NCBI GenBank assembly: GCA_019637195.1
Contig: JAHBWA010000051.1
Coordinates: 1-56,127 of the forward strand
Direction of reading: 5' to 3'
Source: Labilithrix sp.
GTDB taxonomy: Bacteria > Myxococcota_A > Polyangia > Polyangiales > Polyangiaceae
DNA length: 56,127 bases
Every line of letters begins with the position of its first letter. The first letter of the stretch is position 1. The translations under genes and the position numbers were made by a program. The notes beneath the pieces are model-generated. The model had not been told where the DNA came from. It ran no database searches and saw nothing but the letters and a program-made list of their open reading frames with translations. Positions 9,531 through 18,776 of this stretch are shown here, in pieces.

Positions 9531-10829
9531 TCAGGGCGTCGCGGTCCGGGCGCGCGCGGCGACGATCTCCGCGAACGATCGCGAGAGCTCTCCGGTCGTG
9601 AGGGTCGTCGCGCGAAGATCGTCGTCGTCGAGGGCTCCGCACGCGAGGCCGCGGACGAAGAACGTCATCAGCCCCTGACCCGTCGCGGCGTCGTCGAAGG
9701 CTTGGCCGACGCGCGACGCCTGCGTCGCGTGGGCGACGAAGGATCGGAGCCGCGCGGTCATCGCGTCTCGCTGGGCGAGGAAGTGGGCGAAGAGCGACCC
9801 GTAGCGAGCGGGGACCTGCGCGGGGTGGAGGTCCCAGCCTTGGAAGATCCCGACGTCGATCGCGCGCCGCACGTTCGCGGCGTGCACCGCCCACGCGCGG
9901 CGCACCGCGACGGCCGCGTCCTCGGCCGACGCGTCCTTCGGCGCGATCGGCAGCAGCGTCGTCGCGCCGTCCGAGGCGGCGACGAGGGAGCCGGCGACCG
10001 AGAGCTGGACGAGCATCCGTGCCAGGTCGCAATAGGGGTGATCGAGGCGCTGATCGCCGGCCGTCACGCCGAGCTCGGCCGTGAGGTCATAGGCGCCGAG
10101 GTGCACGGCGACGGCGCGTCCGCGCGCGGCCTCGACGAGCGCGGGGATCGCGAGCCCGCCCGCGCCGAGGAGCGCGCGCGGCGTCTCGATCATCAGCTCC
10201 ACGTCGATCTTCCGCGCGACGCCGAGCGCGGACTCGAGGTGATCGAGGAGATCGACCAGCGCCGTCACCTCGTCGGGGCGCGTCACCTTGGGCAGCGTCA
10301 CGGAGAAGCCGTCGCGGAGATCCCCGCGGCTCGCCCGCGCGAACGCCGTGACGAAGAGATCGAGCGTGCGCGCCGCGCGCCGGCAGGTCGCGGCGGAGAG
10401 CGCCTTGACGCGGATGCCGATCGACGTCTCGGGTGCCTCCGTCCGGGCGAGCTCGCCGGCGGCGCGGATCGCCTCGGCGTCCTCCTCGTCGTCCGCGCGA
10501 GGGCCGTAGCCGTCTTCGAAGTCGATGCAGAGCGCCTCGACCGGGCGGCGCGCGAGCTTCTCGCGGACGCGCCGGGTCACCGCCTCGGCGAGGTCGGCGT
10601 CGGCGACGCCGATCGTGCGACCGAACGTGGACGCGTCGCCGTACGACGCGTCCATCGCGCTCCGCGCGCGCTCGCCGAGCTTCGCCGGCGTGGTCGCCTT
10701 GAAGAGGTGGGCGCCGCCGTAGACGACGTGGACCGGGCGCGAGCGCGGCGGCGGGCTGGGCTCCGCGGAGCCGAGGCGCGCAGCGAGCGCGTCGACGAGC
10801 GATGGGGACAGCGACAGGTCGGCGTTCAT
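9531..10829 (-). CDS. DUF6986 family protein, HpcH/HpaI aldolase-like TIM barrel
   Basis: A 432-aa cytosolic protein resembling the family labelled DUF6986, often auto-annotated phosphoenolpyruvate kinase or citrate-lyase-like. Landmarks are HVVYGGAHLFKATT (~35), CIDFEDGYGPRADDEEDA (~105), DVELMIETPRALLGAGG (~210), HLGAYDLTAELGV (~245) and GWDLHPAQVPARYG (~315). The D-FEDG, E-MIET and D-HPAQ blocks match the metal- and substrate-binding strands of aldolase/citrate lyase beta-type barrels. The ATG at 10829 has GGAG upstream; the open frame extends 120 codons further but looks non-coding. Substrate is unknown. It is divergent from the TopoIII-RecQ gene. Confidence 0.8.
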   Translation of the reverse strand: MNADLSLSPSLVDALAARLGSAEPSPPPRSRPVHVVYGGAHLFKATTPAKLGERARSAMDASYGDASTFGRTIGVADADLAEAVTRRVREKLARRPVEALCIDFEDGYGPRADDEEDAEAIRAAGELARTEAPETSIGIRVKALSAATCRRAARTLDLFVTAFARASRGDLRDGFSVTLPKVTRPDEVTALVDLLDHLESALGVARKIDVELMIETPRALLGAGGLAIPALVEAARGRAVAVHLGAYDLTAELGVTAGDQRLDHPYCDLARMLVQLSVAGSLVAASDGATTLLPIAPKDASAEDAAVAVRRAWAVHAANVRRAIDVGIFQGWDLHPAQVPARYGSLFAHFLAQRDAMTARLRSFVAHATQASRVGQAFDDAATGQGLMTFFVRGLACGALDDDDLRATTLTTGELSRSFAEIVAARARTATP

Positions 10830-11139
10830 CGTGGCTCCGTACGGGGTGGCGGGCTCGCTCGACGAGGCGGCTCGTCGGGCAGAGCTCGATCGGGACGATC
10901 GCTTCTTACTCGAGGCGCCTGCGTCTCGGGAAGCGCGGCCCGGCGTAACGGCGCGTCTCGGCGGACGGCCGGCGGCGCCGCCCAGCGGACGGGCGCGATC
11001 GCCCACGGTCCCCCCCGGTCGAGCGGATTGGCGGCGTCGACGCGGGCCGACTGGCTGTAGAGTCGGCCCTGCGCGTGATGGGTCGTTGCGTCCACGGACA
11101 GTGTCCTCGGTGTGCGCCGTCGCGGCGGGAGCGGGCGCG
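10830..11139. promoter_or_regulatory. 310-bp divergent intergenic region with a strong hairpin
   Basis: No gene is supported here. It should carry the promoters of the DUF6986 gene and the topoisomerase-helicase gene. A perfect 9-bp inverted repeat GGGCCGACT / AGTCGGCCC (11044-11052 and 11061-11069, 8-nt loop) lies 71 nt before the TTG start of the fusion gene. It could be an operator or a leader hairpin. I see no convincing -35/-10 pair. Confidence 0.45.
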
Positions 11140-14100
11140 TTGAGCAGCGTCCTCGTCGTCGCGGAGAAGCCGAGCGTCGCGCGCGACATCGCGCAGGTGC
11201 TCGGCGCGCGAACACGCAGCGACGGCGCCTTTCGCGGCGGCGGATGGATCGTGACCTGGGCGATCGGTCACCTCGTCGCGCTCGCCGAGCCGCACGAGAT
11301 GAACCCGGCCTGGAAGCGGTGGCGCCTGGCCGATCTGCCGCTGCTCCCCGCGAGCTGGCCCCTCGTGGTCGGCGCGCAGACGCGGGATCAATACGACGTG
11401 GTGCGCCGGCTGCTGACCGATCCCGACGTCCGCGGCGTCGTCTGCGCGACGGACGCCGGGCGCGAGGGCGAGCTCATCTTTCGCTACATCTTCGAGGCTT
11501 CGCGCTCGAAGAAGCCGGTGAAGCGGCTGTGGATCTCGTCGCTCACGCCGGAGGCGATCGCGGCAGGTTTCCGGTCGCTCACCGACGGCGAGGCGTTCGA
11601 TCGGCTGGCCGACGCGGCCCGCGCGCGGAGCCGCGCGGACTGGCTCGTCGGGATGAACCTCTCGCGGGTCTACAGCATCCTCCACGACGACAACCTCTCC
11701 GTCGGTCGCGTGCAGACGCCGACGCTCGCGATGCTCGTGGCGCGCGAGCTCGAGATCCGCGCGTTCGTGCCCGAGGACTACCTCGAGGTCGTGGCGACGT
11801 TCGCGCCGCCCGAAGGCGATCCGGCGGACGGCGCGCGCGCGCGCTACGAAGGCGTGTGGGTGGGTGAGAGGGAACCCGGCGGAGATACGTCGCGAGGGGA
11901 CACGCGCGGTCCGGCCGCGCGCTCGCGCGAGGCGAAGCGGCTCCCGCCGGACGGCGACGAGGCGAGCCGCGTCGTCGCGCGCGCCAAGCGCGGGCGCGCG
12001 GAGGTCGAGTCGGTGGAGCGGCAGACCCGGCGCCTGCCGCCGCCGCAGCTCTACGACCTCACCGAGCTACAGCGCCACGCGAACCGGCTCTTCGGGTTCA
12101 CCGCCCAGCGAACGCTCGAGCTCGCGCAGCGCCTCTACGAGGAGCGCAAGCTCCTCAGCTACCCGCGCACCGACAGCCGGTGGCTCTCGCGGACGGTCGC
12201 GAGCGGCCTCGGCGGCGTCGTCGGCGCGATCGAGGCGCCGTACCGCGCGCTCCTCGCCGACGGGACGGGCGCGCGCCCGCTCGGGCCGCGCTTCGTCGAC
12301 GACGCGCGCGTCTCCGACCACCACGCGATCATCCCGACGGACCGGAAGGCGCCCGACGATCTGCCGGCGGACGAGCGGAAGATCTACGATCTCGTGTGCC
12401 GCCGCCTGCTCTCGGCCTGGCACGGCGATCATGTCTACGCGGTCACCACGGTGTCGACCGCGATCGTCACGGACGAGACCGCCGACCGCTACGTCAGCTC
12501 CGGTACGAGCGTCGAGGTCGAAGGCTGGAAGGTCCTCGACGTGAAGCCCGGACGGCCGAGCAAGGACGGGAAGGGGGCGGAGCCGACGCTGCCGGGCGGT
12601 TTGACGCGGGGGATGGCGCGCCGCGTTTGCGACGCCAAGGCCGTCGCGAAGCAGACGCGCCCGCCGCCGCGCTTCACCGACGCGACCCTCCTCACCGCGA
12701 TGGAGACCGCGGGCAAGAACCTCGACGCGAAGAGCGAGGACGCGGGCGTCCACGGGCTCGACGAGAAGGAGATCTCGCGCGCGATGCGCGAGCGTGGCCT
12801 CGGGACGCCGGCGACGCGCGCGGCGATGATCGAGACGCTCCTCCGGCGCGAGTACGTCGTGCGCGACGGCAAGGTGTTCACCGCCACCGACAAGGGGATC
12901 GCGCTCATCGGCGTGGTGCACCCTCACGTCAAGAGCCCGGCGATGACGGGGGAGTGGGAGGCGAAGCTCGCGCGCATCGAGCGCGGCGACGAGACGCTCG
13001 ACGGGTTCATGGACGCGATCGAGCGCTACGTGCGCGAGGTCGTCGGCGTCGCGTCCGCGGGGCGCGACGAAGCGCCGAGCGCCGCGCCGCGTGAGTCTGT
13101 AGCGCGCCCCGCCTCGAGCTCGCGGGGCGACGGAGCGCTCTTCGCGGACGCGGCGCGTCCCGCCTCGCGCTCGCGGGGCGACGGAGCGCTCTTCGCGGAC
13201 GCAGCGCGCTCCGCCTCGCGCTCGTGGGGCGACGGAGCGCTCTTCGCGGACGCGGCGCGCCCCGCCTCGAGCTCGCGGGGCGACGGAGCGCTCTACGCGG
13301 ACGCAGCGCCGGCGGCGCGCTCGAGCGCGCCGCGGCCGGCGCGCTCGAGGGACCTCGGCGCGCTCCTGTCGTCGGCGTTCGGCTTCGCGTCGTTCCGTCC
13401 TTACCAGGAGGAGGTCTGCCGGACGGCCGCCTCGGGATCGGACGTCCTCTTGGTGATGCCGACCGGGGCCGGCAAGTCGCTCTGCTACCAGCTCCCTGGG
13501 CTCGCGCGCGGGGGGACGACGCTCGTGGTGAGCCCTCTCATCGCCCTGATGGAGGATCAGGTCGCGCAGCTCGTGCGCCGCGGCTTCGCGGCCGAGCGGA
13601 TCCACTCGGGGCGACCGCGCGCATCGTCGCGCGCGGCTTGCAAGGCGTACCTCGACGGCGCCCTCGACTTCCTGTTCATCGCGCCCGAGCGGCTCAAGGT
13701 GCCCGGCTTCCCGGAGATGCTCGCGCGGCGGAAGCCGACGCTCATCGCGATCGACGAGGCGCACTGCATCTCGCAGTGGGGACACGATTTCCGGCCCGAC
13801 TACCGCATGCTCGGCGAGCGTCTGCCGCTCCTCCGTCCGGCTCCGGTCATCGCGCTCACGGCGACCGCGACGCCCGCCGTGCAGGATGACATCGCCGCCG
13901 AGCTCCGCCTCGCGTCGCCGGCGCGCTTCATCCACGGGTTTCGCCGGACGAACATCGGCGTCGAGGTGGTGGAGCGGAGCCCTGGCGATCGGGCCGCCGT
14001 CGTGAAGAGCCTCCTCGCGGATCCCGCGCGTCGCCCGGCGATCGTCTACGCGCCGACGCGGAGCGAGTCCGAGAACCTCGGCGAGGCGCTCTCCGGGACG

Positions 14101-15375
14101 CTCCGCGCCGCGGCCTACCACGCGGGCCTCCCCGCGAGCGTCCGCGAGCGGGTGCAGACGGCGTTCCTGGCCGGCGAGCTCGACGTCATCATCGCGACGA
14201 CGGCGTTCGGCATGGGCATCGACAAGCCCGACGTGCGGAGCGTCATCCACACCGCGCTGCCAGCCTCGATCGAAGGCTACTACCAGGAGATCGGCCGCGC
14301 GGGTCGCGACGGACGCCCCTCGCGCGCGGTCCTCTTGCAGTCGTTCGTCGACACCAAGACCCATGAGTTCTTCCTCGAGCGCGACTACCCCGATCCGGCG
14401 CTGCTCGCGCGCGTGCAGAAGGCGATCGGCCCGACGGGCACGTCGGCGGCGGCGCTCGCCAAGAAGACGCGCGTGAAGGCGGAGCTCTTCGAGAAGGTGC
14501 TCGAGAAGCTCTGGGTGCACGGCGGAGCGCTCGTCGACTCCGACGACAACGTCCGGCCAGGCAACGCCGACTGGAAGAGCGCCTACGACCGGCAGCGCGC
14601 CCACAAACGCGAGCAGCTCGATCGTATGCGGCGCTACGCGGAGACCTCGTCCTGCCGGATGCTCCAGCTCGTCGCGCACTTCGGCGACCAGAACGATCCC
14701 GGCTCGCCGTGCGGGATGTGCGACGTCTGCGCGCCGGCGTCATGCGTCGCGCTCTCCTTCCGAGCGCCGAGCGCGGTGGAGACTGACGCCGCGCGGCGCG
14801 TGCTCGAGGCGCTCCGCGCGCGCGACGGTCGCGCGGTCGGACAGCTTCATCGCGATCTCTTCGGCGACGGCGTCGTCGACCGCAAGACGCTCGAGCACAT
14901 CCTCGGCGCGCTCGCGCGCGCGGGCGCGGTTCGCATCGTCGGCGACGAGTTCGAGAAAGACGGCGCGACGATCGCGTTCCAGCGCGTCTGGCTCGGCAAA
15001 GGGGAGGGGGCGGCCGACCAGGGGCTTCGCATGCTGGTCACCCCGCCGCCGAGCAAGAAGGGACGGCGCGCGAAGACCCGCGGCGCGAAGCGCGGCGCGC
15101 GAGCGAAGGCGCCGAGCGCGAAGAGGACCTCGTCGTCCGCTCGCGCGCCGGCGTCGACCGGATCGCCGCTCGAGTCCGCGCTCCGCGCGTGGCGCTCGAC
15201 CGAGGCGAAGAAGCGCCGCGTCCCTGCGTTCCGCGTGCTCACGGACCGCACGCTGCTCGGCATCGCCGAGACGCGCCCCGAGAGCGAGGCGCAGCTCCTC
15301 GCGGTGTCCGGGATGGGGATGGCGCTCCTCGCGAAGTACGGCAAGGTGCTGCTCGCGCTCGTCGCGCGCTCGTGA
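11140..15375 (+). CDS. DNA topoisomerase III - RecQ helicase fusion protein
   Basis: A 1411-aa single frame. Residues 1-~640 are a type IA topoisomerase: Toprim VVAEKPSVARDIA and CATDAGREGELIF, catalytic Tyr in SYPRTDSR, and DHHAIIPT. Residues 655-722 are four 17-aa repeats. From ~735 follows RecQ: motif 0 FRPYQEEV, Walker A MPTGAGKS (~773), IDEAHCISQWGHDFRPDY (~873), ALTATATP, GRAGRDGRPSR, a Cys cluster ending CGMCDVC, a winged helix, a Lys/Arg-rich linker and a C-terminal HRDC domain (~1340-1411). Eukaryotic BLM/Sgs1 acts with TopoIII to dissolve double Holliday junctions; here both activities are covalently joined. TTG 11140 fits the TopB start; GTG 11101 or 11110 are alternatives. Confidence 0.93.
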   Translation: MSSVLVVAEKPSVARDIAQVLGARTRSDGAFRGGGWIVTWAIGHLVALAEPHEMNPAWKRWRLADLPLLPASWPLVVGAQTRDQYDVVRRLLTDPDVRGVVCATDAGREGELIFRYIFEASRSKKPVKRLWISSLTPEAIAAGFRSLTDGEAFDRLADAARARSRADWLVGMNLSRVYSILHDDNLSVGRVQTPTLAMLVARELEIRAFVPEDYLEVVATFAPPEGDPADGARARYEGVWVGEREPGGDTSRGDTRGPAARSREAKRLPPDGDEASRVVARAKRGRAEVESVERQTRRLPPPQLYDLTELQRHANRLFGFTAQRTLELAQRLYEERKLLSYPRTDSRWLSRTVASGLGGVVGAIEAPYRALLADGTGARPLGPRFVDDARVSDHHAIIPTDRKAPDDLPADERKIYDLVCRRLLSAWHGDHVYAVTTVSTAIVTDETADRYVSSGTSVEVEGWKVLDVKPGRPSKDGKGAEPTLPGGLTRGMARRVCDAKAVAKQTRPPPRFTDATLLTAMETAGKNLDAKSEDAGVHGLDEKEISRAMRERGLGTPATRAAMIETLLRREYVVRDGKVFTATDKGIALIGVVHPHVKSPAMTGEWEAKLARIERGDETLDGFMDAIERYVREVVGVASAGRDEAPSAAPRESVARPASSSRGDGALFADAARPASRSRGDGALFADAARSASRSWGDGALFADAARPASSSRGDGALYADAAPAARSSAPRPARSRDLGALLSSAFGFASFRPYQEEVCRTAASGSDVLLVMPTGAGKSLCYQLPGLARGGTTLVVSPLIALMEDQVAQLVRRGFAAERIHSGRPRASSRAACKAYLDGALDFLFIAPERLKVPGFPEMLARRKPTLIAIDEAHCISQWGHDFRPDYRMLGERLPLLRPAPVIALTATATPAVQDDIAAELRLASPARFIHGFRRTNIGVEVVERSPGDRAAVVKSLLADPARRPAIVYAPTRSESENLGEALSGTLRAAAYHAGLPASVRERVQTAFLAGELDVIIATTAFGMGIDKPDVRSVIHTALPASIEGYYQEIGRAGRDGRPSRAVLLQSFVDTKTHEFFLERDYPDPALLARVQKAIGPTGTSAAALAKKTRVKAELFEKVLEKLWVHGGALVDSDDNVRPGNADWKSAYDRQRAHKREQLDRMRRYAETSSCRMLQLVAHFGDQNDPGSPCGMCDVCAPASCVALSFRAPSAVETDAARRVLEALRARDGRAVGQLHRDLFGDGVVDRKTLEHILGALARAGAVRIVGDEFEKDGATIAFQRVWLGKGEGAADQGLRMLVTPPPSKKGRRAKTRGAKRGARAKAPSAKRTSSSARAPASTGSPLESALRAWRSTEAKKRRVPAFRVLTDRTLLGIAETRPESEAQLLAVSGMGMALLAKYGKVLLALVARS
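13102..13305 (+). repeat. Four in-frame 51-bp tandem repeats in the TopoIII-RecQ linker
   Basis: Units begin at 13102, 13153, 13204 and 13255. Each encodes 17 residues of the form ARPASSSRGDGALFADA with a few changes (P to S, S to R, R to W, F to Y). Every unit carries a near-palindrome CGCCCCGC / GCGGGGCG around CTCGAGCTC or a variant. The repeats sit exactly between the topoisomerase and helicase domains, so they likely form a flexible or spacer segment whose copy number could vary. Confidence 0.92.
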
Positions 15376-15576
15376 GTGGATGGCGCGGCGCGCCACCCGC
15401 CACCCTTGCCCACGGCTACGGCTCCCCGAACGCGCCGGCGAGCGGTTGAAGCCCGGGCCCTTCGTGGAAGCACGCGTCGCACACCGACCCATCGGGGCGC
15501 GCGCGGCGCCCTGACGAGCAGCTCCCGGACCGACGACCGCCGTCGTTCGATGTTAGGCTCGGTCTCAGGTGAGCTC

Positions 15577-17133
15577 ATGCGTCTGATCGTCTCGTTCGGT
15601 GTCGCGTCGGTGCTGGTCCTGGGGGCGCTCGTCGCGTGCTCTTCGGGTGAGGAGGGCGGGGCTGCGCCGCCGGGAGCCGACGCCGACGCGGGCGGCGGGG
15701 GAGGGGGCGACGCCGCGGCGAGCGACGCGCCGTCGGGTGAGGGCGGCCCGGGAGCCGGCGACGTCCGCTTCTTCGAGAGCGGGACGCGCGTGAAGGTCCA
15801 GTCGTTCCGCGTGGACGAAGGCGAGTACTTCCGCACCTTCATCGACACGGATCTCGGGGAGCCGTGCACGCTGCGCGCGATCGGCGACGGATCGACCGCG
15901 GTCTGCCTGCCCGCGACGGCGTCGATCGCCTACTCCGATCCCTCGTGCACGACGCTCGTTGGGAAGGTCTCCGGTGAACCTGCGGGCTACGCGATAGGTC
16001 CGACGGAGACGGACGCGTGCGGGATCGCGAAGGACATCACGCTCTACCCGATCGGGGCCGCCATCGACACGGCGCTGATCTACGTCCGCGACGGGGCGGA
16101 TTGCCTCGAGCAACTGGCCGACGGAGGGACCGTGCGGGCGCTCGGGGCGCCGCTGACCGTCGCTTCGGGGGGGATCGCGACGTTCGTCGCGAAGCGAGAG
16201 CCGGCGAGCTCGGCGCTGGAGCGTGTGCGGTGGGTCTCGAGCGACGGCGCAGCGGTCGTCGTCTCGAGTCCGTACGTGGACGTCGGCGCCCAGCGTGAGT
16301 GCTCGGCGACCGACGTCGGCGCGCCGGGGGCGACCGGCAGGCGGCGCTGCGTACCGGCGAAGCAGGCGATCCACATGGGCCCGGCGCTCCCGGGGACGGG
16401 GGGGCCGTTCACCGACGGGACATGCGCGACGCCGGCTGCGCGCACCGCGCTGGCGCCCGCGTGCGCCGCTCCGGACATCGTCCTTCGTCGCCGCACGGTC
16501 GTGCCGGCGGTCGGCTGCGCGGAGAGCTACTTCACGCTCGCGGAGGTCGGCTCCCAGATCACGGGCACGTACAGCGGGAGCCCCGGGAACTGCACGACGT
16601 TCACGCCTCCGCGGACCACGATGTGGTCGCTCGGCGCCGAGATCCCCATCACGACGTTCCCCGAGATCGAGGACGTGCTCGTCGGCGTGGGCCGAGTTCG
16701 CGCGAAGATCGCTCGGAGCAACGGCAGCACGCTCTCGCAGGTCGGCGCGTTCGACACCGCGGCGGACGCGCTGTGCTCCCCGACGAAGATCGGAGACGAG
16801 TGGTTCTGCACGAGCACCTTCGATCCGTCGCCCTGGTGCGGGTTCGACTACGCCGACTCCGCTTGCACGACGCCCATCTTGCTGCGGAACGCGTGCGACG
16901 TTCGCCCCCAGGCCGTCGTCCTGGGGACCGATCAAGGGGGCGGATTCTGCGCGGGGCCCGGCGCGGCCGAGGTCCGCCCCGTGCTCCCGGCGCCGCTCGC
17001 GCTCACCCAGTACTACGTGAAGGACGGCGAGGTGTGCCACGGTCCGCTCGACGTCCCGTCGCGCGCGTACGGCATCGGGGACGCGACTCCCCCGGCCTCC
17101 GTCTTCTCGAAGGTGACGTTCGCGATCGAGTGA
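15577..17133 (+). CDS. Putative Cys-rich lipoprotein of unknown function
   Basis: A 518-aa exported protein. The ATG at 15577 is preceded by AGGTGAG; another in-frame ATG lies at 15550. The signal peptide ends in lipobox LVAC (C21), followed by a Gly/Ala/Asp-rich spacer (~22-65) typical of myxobacterial lipoproteins. The rest holds about 20 Cys in spaced pairs, such as PSCTTL, DGTCAT, CAESYF, GNCTTF, CTSTF, WCGFDY and GGGFCAG, suggesting disulfide-rich beta modules. I recognise no catalytic motif or named family. It stands alone on the plus strand, 201 bp after the helicase gene, and converges with the next gene. Confidence 0.72.
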   Translation: MRLIVSFGVASVLVLGALVACSSGEEGGAAPPGADADAGGGGGGDAAASDAPSGEGGPGAGDVRFFESGTRVKVQSFRVDEGEYFRTFIDTDLGEPCTLRAIGDGSTAVCLPATASIAYSDPSCTTLVGKVSGEPAGYAIGPTETDACGIAKDITLYPIGAAIDTALIYVRDGADCLEQLADGGTVRALGAPLTVASGGIATFVAKREPASSALERVRWVSSDGAAVVVSSPYVDVGAQRECSATDVGAPGATGRRRCVPAKQAIHMGPALPGTGGPFTDGTCATPAARTALAPACAAPDIVLRRRTVVPAVGCAESYFTLAEVGSQITGTYSGSPGNCTTFTPPRTTMWSLGAEIPITTFPEIEDVLVGVGRVRAKIARSNGSTLSQVGAFDTAADALCSPTKIGDEWFCTSTFDPSPWCGFDYADSACTTPILLRNACDVRPQAVVLGTDQGGGFCAGPGAAEVRPVLPAPLALTQYYVKDGEVCHGPLDVPSRAYGIGDATPPASVFSKVTFAIE

Positions 17134-17286
17134 CGGCTTCGGCTCGGACGGGCGCCGCGCCCGCGAGCCAACGCGCTCGTGGGCGAATGGCGCGGCGTCC
17201 AGCGTCGCTCGCGCTGCGCGTCGTCGTCTCGGGCCGTGCCGTCGGCCTCGGGAGCCGTCGGCCCCGACCTCGGTAAATCCTCGACC

Positions 17287-18099
17287 TCAGTAGATGAGGA
17301 TGTCGTCGAAGACGATCTCGTTCCCGTTGGAGCTCGTGCCGGCCCCTCCCAGGATGCCGATGGTGATCTCGGTCGCGGGCGCGAGCGGCCCCACAGTCGC
17401 AGCGATCTGCATCGGCGACTGATCGTCGACCGCGACGGTCATCGAGCCGTCGGCGTCGTAGCGAATGACGACGTGGTGCCAGGTGCTCACGACGTAGGAC
17501 CTCTGATCGGTTCGCGGGGTCACCTCGAGCGGTGCGGGCTCCGCGTGCAGCGCGACGAGGCCGCCCAGATCACGGAGCGTCCGACGGCGGCCGTTCGCCG
17601 AGAGCTCGAGGAACGTGACGGCGTTGCCGATGCTCGTCGTGCGCTGCATCCAGAAGTCGATCGTCGTCGGGCACGGTCCGGAGATCGGCCGACCGAGCGA
17701 GACGACCTGCTCGCGGCTCATCGTCGAGAACTTGAGCGCCCTGGCTCCCGAGCGGGCGGGGGTGCCGAGGGAAAACTGCCCGTCGTCGACGGCGATCGGC
17801 CAGGTCGTGGCGCGGTCCTGGAGCCACGCCGCCGACTCGAACCCGTCCTGGAACGGCGTCCGGCACGTCGGCGGCGGCAGCGCATCGAGCCTCGCGTCGT
17901 GCGCCGACGCGGCGTCGCTCTCCGGGCCGTCGACCGATGGGGGGAGGTCGACCGGACCGCCGTCGAGCCTCGGCGCCAGGCCGACGGGCGGCGCACGCGG
18001 ATCGTCGTCGAGATCGTCGAGGACTCGACCGCACGCGAGCGCTCCCTGCGCTACCGCGACGATCACGACCCACCAGGCGAGGCGACGCACGAAAATCAT
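17287..18099 (-). CDS. Putative lipoprotein with LamG/concanavalin-like domain
   Basis: A 270-aa exported protein with N-terminus MIFVRRLAWWVVIVAVAQGALAC and predicted acylated C23. An Asp/Pro-rich spacer follows (~24-78). The remaining ~190 residues fit a jelly-roll: FQDGFESAAWLQD, FSLGTPARSGARAL, TTIDFWMQRT, YVVSTWHHVVIRYDADGSM, TVAVDDQSP, then EIVFDDILIY at the end. The WHHV-RYDADG-DD pattern is common in LamG-like domains of the laminin G/pentraxin superfamily. No active-site motif is seen, so a carbohydrate- or surface-binding role is likely. It is divergent from the NlpC/P60-like gene at 18177. Confidence 0.7.
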   Translation of the reverse strand: MIFVRRLAWWVVIVAVAQGALACGRVLDDLDDDPRAPPVGLAPRLDGGPVDLPPSVDGPESDAASAHDARLDALPPPTCRTPFQDGFESAAWLQDRATTWPIAVDDGQFSLGTPARSGARALKFSTMSREQVVSLGRPISGPCPTTIDFWMQRTTSIGNAVTFLELSANGRRRTLRDLGGLVALHAEPAPLEVTPRTDQRSYVVSTWHHVVIRYDADGSMTVAVDDQSPMQIAATVGPLAPATEITIGILGGAGTSSNGNEIVFDDILIY

Positions 18100-18176
18100 T
18101 GTGCCACGAGACTGCCCCCATGTGGAGCGTGCTGCTCGACCGCGCGTCGTGCGAGACTGTGCGGTTGGAGGTCTGA

Positions 18177-18737
18177 ATGCCGGACTATCGCGGGAGCAGC
18201 TCGAGGTGCGGGGACATCCTGATCAACGTCTCGTCCAAGGCGGTCTCGCACTGCGGCATCGTCGTGAAGAACCGCGACGCGATCCACGCGACCGGAAGGG
18301 GCATGATGATCACCGACGTCGACATGTGGGGGGTGCAGTCGGACGTCTTCCGACCCCGCGCGCTGCTGCCGGCGCTCGCGGACGCCGTCGACACCATCGC
18401 GCGTCGGCTCCAGGCGCAGAACACCCAATACGGCGTGGCGCGCGCCGCGTTGAAGAGCTGGAGCGGCACCTCGTCGTTCGGATCCGGCGCGCGCGCGCGC
18501 CTCGCCAAGTACCGGGCGCGGATGGTCGTCCCGTTCGAGGACGCCGCGGAGGCCATCGTCAAGCACGTCTTCTGCTCGGAGCTCGTCGTCCTCTGCTACC
18601 AGCTCGCCAGCGCGGATGAGAACGGGCGCCACTTCATCAAGCTCGACGCGAAGCACACCCTGCCGAAGAACTTGCGGGCGTACCTCCAGAACGATCGAAC
18701 GTACTGGGAGCACATCGGCCAGTTCGCCGGCGGCTGA
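18177..18737 (+). CDS. YiiX/YebB-like permuted papain-fold (NlpC/P60 clan) protein
   Basis: A 186-aa protein with the circularly permuted NlpC/P60 order: the His comes first in AVSHCGIVV (H~24) with CGDILI just before it, and the Cys comes later in HVFCSELVVLCYQ (C~125). GDILI-H-FCSEL is the signature of the YiiX/YebB/LRAT-like group of putative cysteine peptidases or acyltransferases. There is no signal peptide, so it is probably cytosolic or exported by another route. Homologs act on peptides, amides or lipids; the substrate cannot be given here. The start ATG is directly preceded by GGAGGTCTGA, a good ribosome-binding site. Confidence 0.75.
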   Translation: MPDYRGSSSRCGDILINVSSKAVSHCGIVVKNRDAIHATGRGMMITDVDMWGVQSDVFRPRALLPALADAVDTIARRLQAQNTQYGVARAALKSWSGTSSFGSGARARLAKYRARMVVPFEDAAEAIVKHVFCSELVVLCYQLASADENGRHFIKLDAKHTLPKNLRAYLQNDRTYWEHIGQFAGG

Positions 18738-18776
18738 CCCGCCGAACGGCCGGCTCGCCGGCGGCCGACTCGCCGA

